Shown in pieces: positions 27,301 through 36,654 of a stretch of DNA of 64,000 bases (positions within the stretch are counted from its first letter, which is position 1; the number at the start of each line of letters is the position of its first letter). Below the pieces are notes generated by a model that saw only the letters and a list, made by a program, of their open reading frames with translations, did no database searches and was not told where the DNA came from. This DNA comes from Silvimonas soli. Its GTDB lineage: Bacteria; Pseudomonadota; Gammaproteobacteria; Burkholderiales; Chitinibacteraceae. The stretch spans positions 1,922,001 to 1,986,000 of the forward strand of contig NZ_CP106736.1 of NCBI RefSeq assembly GCF_030035605.1, given 5' to 3'. The position numbers and the translations under genes were made by a program.

Positions 27301-28746
27301 TTAACCCAGCTTCGCCGCAATCCCCGCCGCCAGCTTCGGATCAACCTTCTCGAAATGCCCCAGCATCCGCTGCACCACACCCGGTTGCGTCACGGCGGCC
27401 ATCGAGCCGGCGATGTTATCAATCAGCAATTGTTGCTGCGAACCATCCATCAAATGGAACAGCGCCGCCGGTTGCGAGTAATGATCATGCTCGGTTTCTG
27501 CATGGCTGTAGCGATCAGCACTCACCTCGCCCAGCGCCAGCGCGGGTTCGGCGTAACCTGGCGCTTGCTCGGCAGAGCCACCCAGCGAGTTGGGTTCATA
27601 CACCGGCGCCGCGCCACCATTACCGTCAAAACGCATGGAGCCATCGCGCTGATAGTTGTGGAACGGGCATTGCGGCGCATTCACCGGCAATTGCGCGTAG
27701 TTGCTGCCGATGCGATAGCGATGCGCATCGTTGTAGGCAAACAGACGACCTTGCAGCATTTTGTCCGGCGAAAAGCCCATGCCATCCACAATATTGGCGG
27801 GCGACAAGGCGGCTTGTTCGACTTCGGCAAAGTAGTTTTGCGGATTGCGGTTCAGTTCCAGCTCGCCGACTTCAATTAATGGGAACTCGGCATGCGGCCA
27901 GATTTTGGTCAGATCAAACGGGTTCCAGCGAAATTGTTGCGCCTGGGTTTCTGTCATCACCTGGACACAGACACGCCACTTGGGAAAGTCCCCCTTGTCG
28001 ATGGCGTTGAACAGATCACGTTGGGCGTAATCCGGATCGGCCCCGGCCAGGCGGCCCGCTTCGCTCGGGTGCAGATTCTTGATGCCGGCCTTGTTCTTGA
28101 AATGCCACTTCACCCACACGCGCTCGCCAGCGGCGTTAATCAGGCTGAAGGTGTGGCTGGAGAAGCCATGCATAAAACGGAAGCCATCAGGCGTGCCCCG
28201 ATCCGAAAACAAGATGAGAATCTGATGCAGCGCCTCGGGCGAGAGCGACCAGAAATCCCATTTGGCATTGGCGTCTTTCAGGTGCGTTTGCGGATTACGC
28301 TTCTGGGTGTGGATAAAGTCCGGGAACTTGAGCGGGTCTTTGATGAAGAACACTGGCGTGTTATTACCGACCATGTCCCAGTTGCCGTCTTCCGTGTAGA
28401 ACTTCACCGCAAAACCGCGTGGATCGCGCTCGGTGTCGGCAGAACCAGACTCGCCACCCACCGTAGAAAAACGCAGGAATACCGGGGTTTCTTTGCCAAG
28501 CTCGCTGAACAGTTTGGCCCGCGTATGCGCGGTGATATCCGCAGTCACCCGGAAAGTGCCGAATGCGCCGGAGCCTTTGGCATGTACCACCCGCTCTGGC
28601 ACCCGCTCACGGTTAAAGTGGGCCAGTTTTTCCACCAGATGAATGTCTTGCAGCAGCACCGGCCCGCGCGGGCCCGCAGTCACGCTGTTCTGGTTATCGG
28701 GAATCGGCTGGCCAAAATTGGACGTCAGAATCGGACGGTCAGACAT
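27301..28746 (-). CDS. katA: Monofunctional haem catalase
   Basis: A 481-residue small-subunit catalase that destroys hydrogen peroxide. Active-site region FNRERVPERVVHAKGSGAFG holds the essential His; the proximal haem-ligand Tyr is in RLFAYNDAHRYRIG; the FxGxxGxxS-like and NADPH-site regions are intact. Length fits clade 3 enzymes. No terminator was clearly seen. A weak OxyR-like site lies about 200 bp upstream. Confidence 0.95.
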   Translation of the reverse strand: MSDRPILTSNFGQPIPDNQNSVTAGPRGPVLLQDIHLVEKLAHFNRERVPERVVHAKGSGAFGTFRVTADITAHTRAKLFSELGKETPVFLRFSTVGGESGSADTERDPRGFAVKFYTEDGNWDMVGNNTPVFFIKDPLKFPDFIHTQKRNPQTHLKDANAKWDFWSLSPEALHQILILFSDRGTPDGFRFMHGFSSHTFSLINAAGERVWVKWHFKNKAGIKNLHPSEAGRLAGADPDYAQRDLFNAIDKGDFPKWRVCVQVMTETQAQQFRWNPFDLTKIWPHAEFPLIEVGELELNRNPQNYFAEVEQAALSPANIVDGMGFSPDKMLQGRLFAYNDAHRYRIGSNYAQLPVNAPQCPFHNYQRDGSMRFDGNGGAAPVYEPNSLGGSAEQAPGYAEPALALGEVSADRYSHAETEHDHYSQPAALFHLMDGSQQQLLIDNIAGSMAAVTQPGVVQRMLGHFEKVDPKLAAGIAAKLG

Positions 28747-28948
28747 GGTTAAGGCTCCTGAACTATGTGCTCTGAAAAGGGTTGGGACAGATGAACAATC
28801 CGGCTAATACGATCCGCTGTAATGCGCCCAAAGCTCTGCCCACTCGCTGCGTCTGAATAGCTGCATGATGCGCACTCTTGCCTGAGGGGATGAACTGATT
28901 GTGGGCGACGCCAGCCAATAATAAAAATTGAATATCCATACTTCTTTG

Positions 28949-28963
28949 GTAGTTAAAAACTAT
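28949..28963. promoter_or_regulatory. OxyR-like inverted repeat upstream of katA (weak)
   Basis: GTAG-N7-CTAT, close to the ATAG-N7-CTAT unit of OxyR sites, about 205 bp before the katA start. Distance and a single unit make this tentative. The remaining gap 28747-29166 holds no supported gene. Confidence 0.3.
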
Positions 28964-29166
28964 ATTGCGACTCACCACCGTTGCCCGCTTTGATCGACCG
29001 CGAGGATCAACCACTTGGGGCGCTGCAATCGGTATAGACCGGATTTGGCCCAGATTTATGCAGAACTGGATAAACACTGCGTGCGATTAAATGGCATTGC
29101 ATGTCGCCAGCGCCCGCCGCGTCAGGGCAATGGCATAATGCGAACATTTCCAGCACCGAGCGCATC

Positions 29167-30108
29167 ATGGCTATCCTGATCAGTGGTTCCATTGCCTACG
29201 ACACCATCATGGTGTTCCAGGACCAGTTCAAAAATCATTTGTTGCCTGACCAGCTACATATTCTTTCCATTTCGTTCCTGGTGCCGGAGATGCGCCGCGA
29301 ACTGGGTGGTTGCGCCGGCAACATTGCCTATAGCCTGAAAGGCCTGGGCGATGAGCCGCTGATTGTCGGCACGGTCGGCAGCGACTTCGGCCCCTATGCC
29401 GCTCGCCTGGATAAACTGGGTATCTCCCGCGCCGGGATCCAGGAATTGCCAGAACACTTCACCGCGCAATGCTTTGTGACCACCGATCTGGACGACAACC
29501 AGATCGCCGCCTTCCACCCTGGCGCCATGAATCTGTCGCACTTCGTGCAACTCACTGAAATCGGCGTGCCGGTCACGCTGGGCATCGTCGGGCCGGATGG
29601 CAAGCTGGGCATGCAGGAACGCTGTCGCCAACTGGCCGCTGCTGGCGTGCCGTTTATCTTTGATCCGGGCCAGGCCATGCCGTTGTTCTCGGGCGAAGAA
29701 ATGCTGGAAATGACCGAACAGGCCGACTACCTGACCCTGAACGATTACGAAGCCGAAGTGATGTCGAAAAAGACCGGCTTCTCGATTGCGCAATTGGCAC
29801 AAAAGGTCAAAGCACTGATCGTCACTTATGGCGCAGAGGGTTCGGAGATTTTTGCCGATGGCCAGACTTATCGCATTCCGGCCGTCAAAGCCGAAGCGGT
29901 GGTAGACCCGACTGGTTGCGGTGACGCCTTCCGCGCCGGCTTGTTGCACGGTATCAGCCATGGCTGGGACTGGCCGAGCACCGGCAAGCTGGCGTCCCTC
30001 TTGGGGTCACTCAAGATCGCCCAGCGCGGTGCGCAGAATCATCACGTTGAACTGGCCGATATCAAGCAGCGTTATCAAGCGGCATTTGGTGAAAGCTGGC
30101 CCAGTTAA
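29167..30108 (+). CDS. PfkB-family carbohydrate/nucleoside kinase
   Basis: A 313-residue ribokinase-fold kinase. PfkB signature 1 is at MRRELGGCAGNIAYSLKGLG and signature 2 at DPTGCGDAFRAGLL with the catalytic Asp. The N-terminal ISGSIAYDTIMVF resembles adenosine-kinase-like members. ATG 29167 gives the normal PfkB start, although the frame opens earlier; the ribosome site is weak. Substrate unknown. Confidence 0.88.
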   Translation: MAILISGSIAYDTIMVFQDQFKNHLLPDQLHILSISFLVPEMRRELGGCAGNIAYSLKGLGDEPLIVGTVGSDFGPYAARLDKLGISRAGIQELPEHFTAQCFVTTDLDDNQIAAFHPGAMNLSHFVQLTEIGVPVTLGIVGPDGKLGMQERCRQLAAAGVPFIFDPGQAMPLFSGEEMLEMTEQADYLTLNDYEAEVMSKKTGFSIAQLAQKVKALIVTYGAEGSEIFADGQTYRIPAVKAEAVVDPTGCGDAFRAGLLHGISHGWDWPSTGKLASLLGSLKIAQRGAQNHHVELADIKQRYQAAFGESWPS

Positions 30109-30135
30109 CTGAGCCCCTGGCTTGGCAAAACCTCA

Positions 30136-30185
30136 GACCCGATACGCCGTCAGTAGTACATGACGGCGTATCGGGTCTTTGTTTT
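30136..30185 (+). terminator. Intrinsic terminator of the PfkB kinase gene
   Basis: A 17-bp perfect stem (30136-30152 with 30161-30177), 8-base loop, then TTTGTTTT. Confidence 0.95.
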
Positions 30186-30247
30186 GGGCACTACCTGATA
30201 TTCACCGCGTTCGCTTTGTCGGCACCTGCCAATTACAAGAATTCATC

Positions 30248-30261
30248 TTGATCAGGATTAA
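30248..30261. promoter_or_regulatory. FNR/ANR-like box upstream of ubiU
   Basis: TTGATCAGGATTAA, one mismatch from TTGAT-N4-ATCAA, centred about 65 bp before the ubiU start. E. coli ubiUV is known to be needed without oxygen, so FNR control would make sense. Confidence 0.55.
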
Positions 30262-30318
30262 GGGCCATTCACGGCAACCAGCCTAAGCTGCTCCGCTTTG
30301 CCTCTGGCGGAGCGTTGC

Positions 30319-31317
30319 ATGCGTGTTCCTCATCTGGTCTGCCCCGCTGGCAGCCTGCAAGCCCTGAAAAAAGCCGTGGACCACGGCGCCGATGCGGTCT
30401 ACGTCGGCTTCAAAGACCCCACCAACGCCCGCAATTTTGCCGGACTCAATTTCACCGATCAGCAGCTCACCGAAGGCGTGCATTACGCCCACCAGCGCCA
30501 GCGCGAAGTGCTGGTGGCGATCAACACTTACCCGCAAGCCGGGCAAACCACACACTGGCATCGCGCCGTAGATCGCGCCGCCGATCTGGGCGCCGATGCA
30601 GTGATTGTTGCCGATATGGGTCTGCTGGAATACGCCACCCGCACGCATCCGCAATTGCGGCGCCATCTTTCGGTACAGGGCTCTGCCACCAACGCTGACG
30701 CGATCAACCTGGCCCGCGATCATTTCGGGATTTCCCGCGTGGTGCTGCCACGGGTGCTGACCCTGCCGCAAGTAGAGTACGTGGCCGCACATACCAAAGT
30801 AGAGGTCGAAGTATTCGGTTTTGGCAGCCTGTGCGTCATGGCAGAAGGCCGTTGCCAGCTGTCATCGTGGGCGACCGGTGAATCGCCTAATACCCACGGC
30901 GTGTGCTCACCCGCTGCGCATGTGCGCTGGGAGCAAACCGGCGGCACGCTCAACGCCCGCCTCAACGGCATTCTGATTGATCGCTTTGCCGAAGGCGAAC
31001 CAGCTGGTTATCCGACCCTGTGCAAAGGCCGTTTTGAGGTCTCGGGTGATACGTATTACGCGCTGGAAGAACCCACCAGCCTGAACACGCTAGCGATCCT
31101 GCCAGAGCTATTACGTATCGGCGTCGCCGCCATCAAGGTCGAAGGCCGCCAACGCAGCCCGACCTACACCGCCCAGGTGACCAAAGTGATGCGTGAGGCC
31201 ATCGATGCCGCAGCCAGCAGCCGTTATGCCGTCAAACCAGACTGGACCCGCCAACTGACCGACGTCTCGGAAGGGCATCAGCAAACGCTGGGCGCCTATC
31301 ACCGGCCGTGGCGCTGA
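30319..31317 (+). CDS. ubiU: Oxygen-independent ubiquinone biosynthesis protein UbiU (U32 family)
   Basis: A 332-residue U32-fold protein. With UbiV it forms the [4Fe-4S] heterodimer that hydroxylates the quinone ring without O2. Start ATG 30319 follows GGAGCG. Typical motifs: CPAGSLQALKKAVDHGADAVYVGF, and the cluster cysteines in GSLCVMAEGRC, THGVC and PTLCKGRF. First gene of ubiU-ubiV-ubiT, behind an FNR-like box. Confidence 0.94.
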   Translation: MRVPHLVCPAGSLQALKKAVDHGADAVYVGFKDPTNARNFAGLNFTDQQLTEGVHYAHQRQREVLVAINTYPQAGQTTHWHRAVDRAADLGADAVIVADMGLLEYATRTHPQLRRHLSVQGSATNADAINLARDHFGISRVVLPRVLTLPQVEYVAAHTKVEVEVFGFGSLCVMAEGRCQLSSWATGESPNTHGVCSPAAHVRWEQTGGTLNARLNGILIDRFAEGEPAGYPTLCKGRFEVSGDTYYALEEPTSLNTLAILPELLRIGVAAIKVEGRQRSPTYTAQVTKVMREAIDAAASSRYAVKPDWTRQLTDVSEGHQQTLGAYHRPWR

Positions 31318-31376
31318 ACCGGCAAACGTCTGCGGTCCCTACCAAACCAGAACAAGCAATGATCAAGGAAACGCGC

Positions 31377-32267
31377 ATGAAAATCGCCTTAGGCCCTCTG
31401 CTGTATTACTGGCCGCGCAGCCAGGTCAGCGACTTTTACGCCGCCGCCGCCCACTGGCCGGTGGGCATCATTTATCTGGGTGAAGTGGTCTGTGCCCGCC
31501 GCCACGAGCTACGTACTGCCGACTGGATTGAATTGGCGCAAACGCTCCAGCAAGCAGGCAAAACTGTGGTGTTGTCGTCGCAAGCATTGCTGGAATCGGC
31601 GGGTGATTTGATCAGCCTGCGCAAACTGGCCGACGCCGGGTTCGCGCTGGAAGCCAACGACCCTGGCGCGGTCAAGATTGCGCAGGACGCGGGCGTGCCG
31701 TTTGTAGCTGGCCCGCATTTGAATATCTACAACGGCGCTACGCTGGATTGGTATGCCGCACGTGGTGCCACCAGCTGGGTGCCGCCAGTAGAAATGCCCG
31801 GCGCAGCATTACGCCAGTTGCTGGCAGAACGCAGTTGCAGCATTCCCACCGAAATTTTCGCCCATGGTCATGTGCCGCTGGCCTTTTCCGCCCGTTGTTT
31901 CACGGCACGGCATTTTGATCTGAGCAAAGATGCCTGTGAATTTCGCTGTATTGAACATCCGGACGGGCTGGACGTGAACACACGTGATGGTCGGCCGTTC
32001 TTGCGCATCAATGGTATTCAGACCCAATCCGCCGCTTGCCAAAGCCTGTTCAGCGCACTGCCAGAACTCAAAACCAGCGGCGTGGATGTTTTGCGCATCA
32101 GCCCGCAAGCGCACTTCACCGAAGAATGGGTGCGCGCCTATGCGGCAGCTTTGGCCGGAGAAGCCGTCGAGCCCGATATCGCCACGTGGCAACCCGAAGG
32201 TATTGCCAACGGTTATTGGTACGGCAAAGCCGGGATCGAACATCTGATCGGGAGCGGTGCATGCTGA
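31377..32267 (+). CDS. ubiV: Oxygen-independent ubiquinone biosynthesis protein UbiV
   Basis: A 296-residue U32-family partner of UbiU. ATG 31377 follows AAGGAAA. Typical stretches: KIALGPLLYYWPRSQVSDFYA, YLGEVVCARRHELR and the cysteine-bearing FSARCFTARHFDLSKDACEFRC. It starts 59 bp after ubiU and overlaps ubiT by seven bases, so the three genes form one operon. Confidence 0.94.
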   Translation: MKIALGPLLYYWPRSQVSDFYAAAAHWPVGIIYLGEVVCARRHELRTADWIELAQTLQQAGKTVVLSSQALLESAGDLISLRKLADAGFALEANDPGAVKIAQDAGVPFVAGPHLNIYNGATLDWYAARGATSWVPPVEMPGAALRQLLAERSCSIPTEIFAHGHVPLAFSARCFTARHFDLSKDACEFRCIEHPDGLDVNTRDGRPFLRINGIQTQSAACQSLFSALPELKTSGVDVLRISPQAHFTEEWVRAYAAALAGEAVEPDIATWQPEGIANGYWYGKAGIEHLIGSGAC

Positions 32268-32713
32268 ACTTTTTTACCACTTTGCCGCGCAAAGTACTGC
32301 CACGTTTACCCGAAGCGCCACCGGCGCTGGTTGCTGGCTTTGTACTTAACCGGCTGGCACCCAGGCTGTGGGCGGATGACGATTTTTCCTGGCTGAACGG
32401 GCAAACAATCCGCATCGCCATCCGTGATCTGGGATGTGGTTTGACGCTTACCCATAATGGCCGCCGCTTTGCTGCCAGCAACGCGCCTGCCTCGGTCACG
32501 CTGGCCGCCAACTGGCGCGATCTGGCGGCGTTGATGCGACACGAGGCTGATCCGGACACGCTGTTCTTTCAGCGCAAACTGCTGATTGAAGGCGACACTG
32601 AGTTAGGTCTGCATCTGAAAAACCGGCTGGATGCGACCGATTGGGACGCGCTCTATCAAAGCTTGCCAAAGCCCATTGCCCGCTGGCTCACGCCCGGCCA
32701 TCTCGCCAGCTAA
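32261..32713 (+). CDS. ubiT: SCP2-domain accessory factor of anaerobic ubiquinone synthesis
   Basis: A 150-residue protein with an SCP2 lipid-binding domain (IRDLGCGLTLTHNGRRFAAS, FFQRKLLIEGDTELGLHLKNRLD). UbiT is thought to carry quinone intermediates in the anaerobic pathway. ATG 32261 lies inside the ubiV end (ATGCTGA), with GGGAGCGG upstream. Order ubiU-ubiV-ubiT differs from the separate ubiT/ubiUV arrangement in E. coli. Confidence 0.92.
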   Translation: MLNFFTTLPRKVLPRLPEAPPALVAGFVLNRLAPRLWADDDFSWLNGQTIRIAIRDLGCGLTLTHNGRRFAASNAPASVTLAANWRDLAALMRHEADPDTLFFQRKLLIEGDTELGLHLKNRLDATDWDALYQSLPKPIARWLTPGHLAS

Positions 32714-32733
32714 CGCTTTCGCCCGCCAAAAAG

Positions 32734-32766
32734 AAAACGCCCGGCAAGTATCTGACCGGGCGTTTT
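32734..32766. terminator. Bidirectional terminator between ubiT and dsbA
   Basis: Stem AAAACGCCCGG / CCGGGCGTTTT (11 bp) with an 11-base loop, between the convergent ubiT and dsbA genes; A/T runs on both sides. Confidence 0.9.
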
Positions 32767-32803
32767 GCTTTTCACAGCACATGCAGCGAACTAGCGCGTG
32801 CTG

Positions 32804-33475
32804 TTATTTTTTCTTGGTGGTTGCGGCGGCAGCAGGTTTTTTCTGTGTTGCGCGCTCTTTGGCGATCAACTGGTCGATCACCGTCAGCACCGTACCGTCT
32901 TCCTTGCCTACCATGGACGGCGCAGTTACAAATTTGCCGTTCACGATAAAGGTCGGGACGCCGTCAATCTGATAGGTATTCACCAGTTGCGAAAGCTTGC
33001 CCAACTCAGCGTTGGCCGAGAACGAGTTATAAGCGGCCTTGAACTGGTCGACATTGATGCCTTGCTTCTTCACCCAGTCAAACAGGACTTCATCGCGACG
33101 CAGTTCCAGACCGTCACGTTGAACAGCGTTGAACACAGCTTGCTGGTACTTGGCAGCGATGCCCATCTGGTTCAGCGCCACAAAGATTTTGGCGTGAGCG
33201 ACGATATCGCTACGGCCTTGCCACACCACGTGATAGCGGATGAAGTTCACATCCTTGGGCAACGCGGCAGCCCATTTCTCTACATACGGTTCAACGTGGA
33301 AACAATGCGGGCAGCCGTACCAGAAGAACTCGATGACTTCGATCTTGCCAGGTTGCTGCACCGGCACGGGATTGGTCATCAGTTTGTATTCGGTGCCTTC
33401 TTTGATATCGGCATGCGCTGCTACCGCGGCCACCAGGCCAACTGCGAGCAGCAAGGATTTGATCCAGCGGGTCAT
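32804..33475 (-). CDS. dsbA: Periplasmic thiol:disulfide oxidase
   Basis: A 223-residue DsbA. Signal peptide MTRWIKSLLLAVGLVAAVAAHA, then the thioredoxin-fold active site FFWYGCPHCFHVEPY (CPHC). The cis-Pro loop is in DGVPTFIVNGKFVTA. C-terminal Lys/Ala-rich tail. It oxidises cysteines of exported proteins, possibly including the pilin at 45 kb. A SPOR-domain gene lies upstream, an order common in Neisseriales relatives. Confidence 0.95.
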   Translation of the reverse strand: MTRWIKSLLLAVGLVAAVAAHADIKEGTEYKLMTNPVPVQQPGKIEVIEFFWYGCPHCFHVEPYVEKWAAALPKDVNFIRYHVVWQGRSDIVAHAKIFVALNQMGIAAKYQQAVFNAVQRDGLELRRDEVLFDWVKKQGINVDQFKAAYNSFSANAELGKLSQLVNTYQIDGVPTFIVNGKFVTAPSMVGKEDGTVLTVIDQLIAKERATQKKPAAAATTKKK

Positions 33476-33591
33476 TGCTAACGTTCCTTTATTGTTTAGA
33501 TGGCAACGGCGGCTGTGACCGCCTTTGCCCGCATAAATTCACTGTCTTGCCATTTTATGTTGCGACTACCCAAGTTCAGTCACTGACCTGG

Positions 33592-34284
33592 TTACTGCCC
33601 TTTCACAGTCGCGGCGACAATGCCATTGGACTTGAGATCGCCCCGCGCCTTATCCATATCGGCCACGCTGCTGAACGGACCAACCCGCACCCGATGCCAG
33701 ACGCCCTTGTCCTGGGTTTCCACCGTCTGAATGCGCGCTTCAATCCCGATCAATGCCAGCTTGGCTTTCAGGTTGTCCGCTTCTTGCTCATCCTGGAACG
33801 CCCCGACCTGCAGATAAGCACCTTTAGGCGCCTCTACCGTAGCGGGCGGAGTAGCGTCAGGCTGAACCGGTTTTTTGGTCGGGGCAGCCTGTTTGTCGCT
33901 TTTATCTGACATGGCCGGCAACACTTTGTAGAAATCAAAGCGTTCGCCTTCACTGGCAACCTTGGGCGCCGGTGTTGGCGTGGCCGCACCGCCAGACTGT
34001 GGCAAGGGCTGTGCAACATCCTTACCTTCACCTTGCGGGCGCAAGACTTCGGGCTGATTCGCCACCGAAACCGGCGCGCTGGACACCGCGTCCGGCGGTG
34101 GCGATGCGGCCTTGTTGGCAAACGGATTGGTACCACGATTGATGTAGAACGCGACCCCGACTGCAACGGCAACGCCGACCAGTGCTCCCAGCACAAGCCC
34201 CGTCAATAAAGAACCACCGCCTCCCCCACCGCCCCCGCGCGACGATGTGCCACTTGAACGGGTGCGCTTCATATCTCTACTCAT
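33592..34284 (-). CDS. SPOR-domain cell-division/peptidoglycan-binding protein (FtsN-like)
   Basis: A 230-residue bitopic protein: short cytoplasmic basic segment with a run of glycines, one membrane helix (about 25-48), a Pro/Ala-rich linker, and a C-terminal SPOR domain (GAYLQVGAFQDEQEADNLKAKL...VWHRVRVGPFSSVADMDKARGDLKSNG) that binds denuded glycan at the septum. ATG 34284 follows GGAGAAGG. Often found beside dsbA in betaproteobacteria; the usual upstream argS is not here. Confidence 0.88.
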   Translation of the reverse strand: MSRDMKRTRSSGTSSRGGGGGGGGSLLTGLVLGALVGVAVAVGVAFYINRGTNPFANKAASPPPDAVSSAPVSVANQPEVLRPQGEGKDVAQPLPQSGGAATPTPAPKVASEGERFDFYKVLPAMSDKSDKQAAPTKKPVQPDATPPATVEAPKGAYLQVGAFQDEQEADNLKAKLALIGIEARIQTVETQDKGVWHRVRVGPFSSVADMDKARGDLKSNGIVAATVKGQ

Positions 34285-34408
34285 GTATTCCTTCTCCGGC
34301 GCTTCCCATAACGCCTGTACCGCCAATTCGCTGACAATCGCGCCAGCCTGGCCGGGTTTTTTCCGTAATCAACACGATATCGATTTATGCCTGATACTAA
34401 AAGGCTCA

Positions 34409-34448
34409 TTTCGGGCGCCGGACGGTCAATGTGCCCGAAACCGGCGCC
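34409..34448. other. Overlapping alternative hairpins upstream of argH
   Basis: TTTCGGGC (34409-34416) can pair with GCCCGAAA (34433-34440), or GGCGCCGG (34414-34421) with CCGGCGCC (34441-34448). The two stems exclude each other. A TATAAT -10-like box follows at 34563-34568. Confidence 0.45.
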
Positions 34449-34603
34449 TAGCGCGGCAAACGGCGGAATTCTAGCACCCGCAATAGGCCTTGCCGCAGAT
34501 AATAAAGAGTAATTTTGCTTCTCAGGAAGTGACGGTGCAGTGCAACAGAAGTCTGGCCGTCATATAATCAGCCCCTCGTCTCGTGTTTCCAGGGTTTTTC
34601 CCC

Positions 34604-35989
34604 ATGCAGGATTCAAAAAAAGGCTGGTCCGGCCGGTTCACCGAACCCGTCTCCGATCTGGTCAAGCGCTATACCGCATCGGTCGATTTCGACAAGCGCA
34701 TGGCGGAGGTGGACATTCAAGGTTCGCTGGCACACGCCACCATGCTGCAACGCGCGGGCGTCCTGACGGCAGAAGACCTGCGTGCCATCCAGTCCGGCAT
34801 GGCCGACATCCTGGACGATATCCGTCACGGCACTTTTGAGTGGTCGCTGGATCTCGAAGACGTACATATGAATATCGAGCGTCGCCTGACCGAAAAAATC
34901 GGCGACGCGGGCAAACGTCTGCATACCGGACGTAGCCGCAACGACCAGGTCGCCACAGATATCCGCCTGTATCTGCGCGGAGCGGTTGATCTGCTGATTG
35001 GCCTGGTGCACGACCTGCAAATTTCGCTGCTGGAACTGGCCGAGAAACACGCGTCCACCGTCATGCCAGGCTTTACCCATCTGCAAGTGGCGCAGCCGGT
35101 GACGTTTGGTCATCACATGCTGGCGTATGTGGAAATGCTGGGCCGCGATGCCGAGCGTTTTGCCGATGCCCGCCGCCGCGTTAACCGGATGCCGCTGGGC
35201 GCTGCCGCGCTGGCGGGTACGACTTTCCCGATTGATCGCAACTACACGGCCGAACTGCTCAATTTTGAAGCCGTCTGTGAGAACTCGCTGGACGCAGTGT
35301 CTGATCGCGATTTCGCCATCGAATTCACCTCTGCCGCCGCGCTGACCATGACGCACCTGTCGCGCTTGTCGGAAGAACTGATCCTGTGGATGAGCCCGCG
35401 CTTCGGCTTTATTGATATCGCCGATCGTTTCTGTACCGGCTCGTCGATCATGCCGCAGAAAAAGAACCCGGATGTGCCAGAACTGGTGCGCGGCAAGACT
35501 GGCCGTGTGAATGGCAATCTGGTATCCCTGCTGACATTGATGAAGGGCCAGCCACTGGCCTACAACAAAGACAATCAGGAAGACAAAGAGCCGCTGTTCG
35601 ACACCGTGGATACGCTGGTCGACACCTTGCGCATTTACGCCGACATGATGCGTGGCATTACCGTGCGCCCGGAGTGTATGGCCGCTGCAGTCAAACAGGG
35701 TTATGCCACTGCCACCGATCTGGCCGATTATCTGGTCAAGAAAGGCTTGCCGTTCCGTGATGCGCATGAGGCCGTTGCTTTAGCGGTGCGTTACGCCGAA
35801 GAAAAGCGCAAGGATTTGTCCGAGCTGCAACTGGTAGAACTGCAAAGCTTCTCGTCGCTGATTGATTCCGATATCACCGAAGTGCTCACACCCGAAGGCA
35901 GCATTGCCGCGCGTGACCACGTCGGCGGCACGGCACCCAATCAGGTGCGACTGCAGATTGGCAAGTGGCGCCAGCGCCTGGGCGTCTGA
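34604..35989 (+). CDS. argH: Argininosuccinate lyase
   Basis: A 461-residue enzyme for the last step of arginine synthesis, splitting argininosuccinate to arginine and fumarate. Fumarase-superfamily signature GSSIMPQKKNPDVPEL is intact, with WSGRFTEP at the start, HTGRSRNDQVATD and the catalytic-His region GFTHLQVAQPVTFGHH. ATG 34604 follows CCAGGG. A TATAAT box is at 34563-34568. Ends in a clear terminator. Confidence 0.97.
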   Translation: MQDSKKGWSGRFTEPVSDLVKRYTASVDFDKRMAEVDIQGSLAHATMLQRAGVLTAEDLRAIQSGMADILDDIRHGTFEWSLDLEDVHMNIERRLTEKIGDAGKRLHTGRSRNDQVATDIRLYLRGAVDLLIGLVHDLQISLLELAEKHASTVMPGFTHLQVAQPVTFGHHMLAYVEMLGRDAERFADARRRVNRMPLGAAALAGTTFPIDRNYTAELLNFEAVCENSLDAVSDRDFAIEFTSAAALTMTHLSRLSEELILWMSPRFGFIDIADRFCTGSSIMPQKKNPDVPELVRGKTGRVNGNLVSLLTLMKGQPLAYNKDNQEDKEPLFDTVDTLVDTLRIYADMMRGITVRPECMAAAVKQGYATATDLADYLVKKGLPFRDAHEAVALAVRYAEEKRKDLSELQLVELQSFSSLIDSDITEVLTPEGSIAARDHVGGTAPNQVRLQIGKWRQRLGV

Positions 35990-36031
35990 CCCGGCAGCCT
36001 TGATCGGTCAAACCCGATTTGCACACCCCAA

Positions 36032-36059
36032 CAGGCCGCCATTGCGGCCTGTTTTGTTT
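36032..36059 (+). terminator. Intrinsic terminator of argH
   Basis: Stem CAGGCCGC / GCGGCCTG with loop CATT, then TTTTGTTT. Confidence 0.9.
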
Positions 36060-36088
36060 CAAGCTCCGACACTCTGGACTTACCTTCG

Positions 36089-36577
36089 ATGACTATGCCT
36101 TCCCAAGCTGATATCCAATGGCACTGGCTGGCCTTTGCTGATTTCGATATCGCCACGTTGTTTGACTATCTCAAACTGCGTCAGGACGTGTTCATCATTG
36201 AGCAAAACTGCGTCTACCCCGATCTGGATGATCTGGACTCGCCATCGTGGCACCTGGTTGGAAAAAACGCCCAGGGCAAAGTCGTTGCCGCGTTGCGCCT
36301 AGTGCCGCCTGGTTTGAAATATGCCGAACCTTCGATCGGCCGGGTTGTGGTTGCGCCGATTGCACGCCAGGGTGGCATGGGTAAACGATTGGTGGCCGAA
36401 GGGTTGCGGCAGTCGGCGCAAATCTGGCCAGGCCTTGGTAACCGGATTGGCGCGCAGGCGCATTTACAGCGCATGTATCAGTCATTGGGTTTTGAGCCAG
36501 TGGGTGAGCCTTACGATGAAGACGGCATTCTGCATGTAGACATGCTTTGGTCGCCGCACCAGGCCACAGCGAACTGA
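36089..36577 (+). CDS. ElaA-type GNAT N-acetyltransferase
   Basis: A 162-residue acetyltransferase. ElaA-type pattern: WHWLAFADFDIATLFDYLKLRQDVFIIEQNCVYPDLDDLD, then the acetyl-CoA region IGRVVVAPIARQGGMGKRLV. ATG 36089 and ATG 36095 are both possible starts. Substrate unknown for the family. Confidence 0.9.
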   Translation: MTMPSQADIQWHWLAFADFDIATLFDYLKLRQDVFIIEQNCVYPDLDDLDSPSWHLVGKNAQGKVVAALRLVPPGLKYAEPSIGRVVVAPIARQGGMGKRLVAEGLRQSAQIWPGLGNRIGAQAHLQRMYQSLGFEPVGEPYDEDGILHVDMLWSPHQATAN

Positions 36578-36654
36578 AGCTGTGAACGAGTGGTTTGACA
36601 AGCTCGCTCCTGCCGTCAAATGATGGTGGCCACCCTTCGCCCAGGATGATCCCG

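Noticed and set aside
28763..29077. 104-residue minus frame upstream of katA
   Set aside because: No recognisable features or ribosome site; composition like random DNA.
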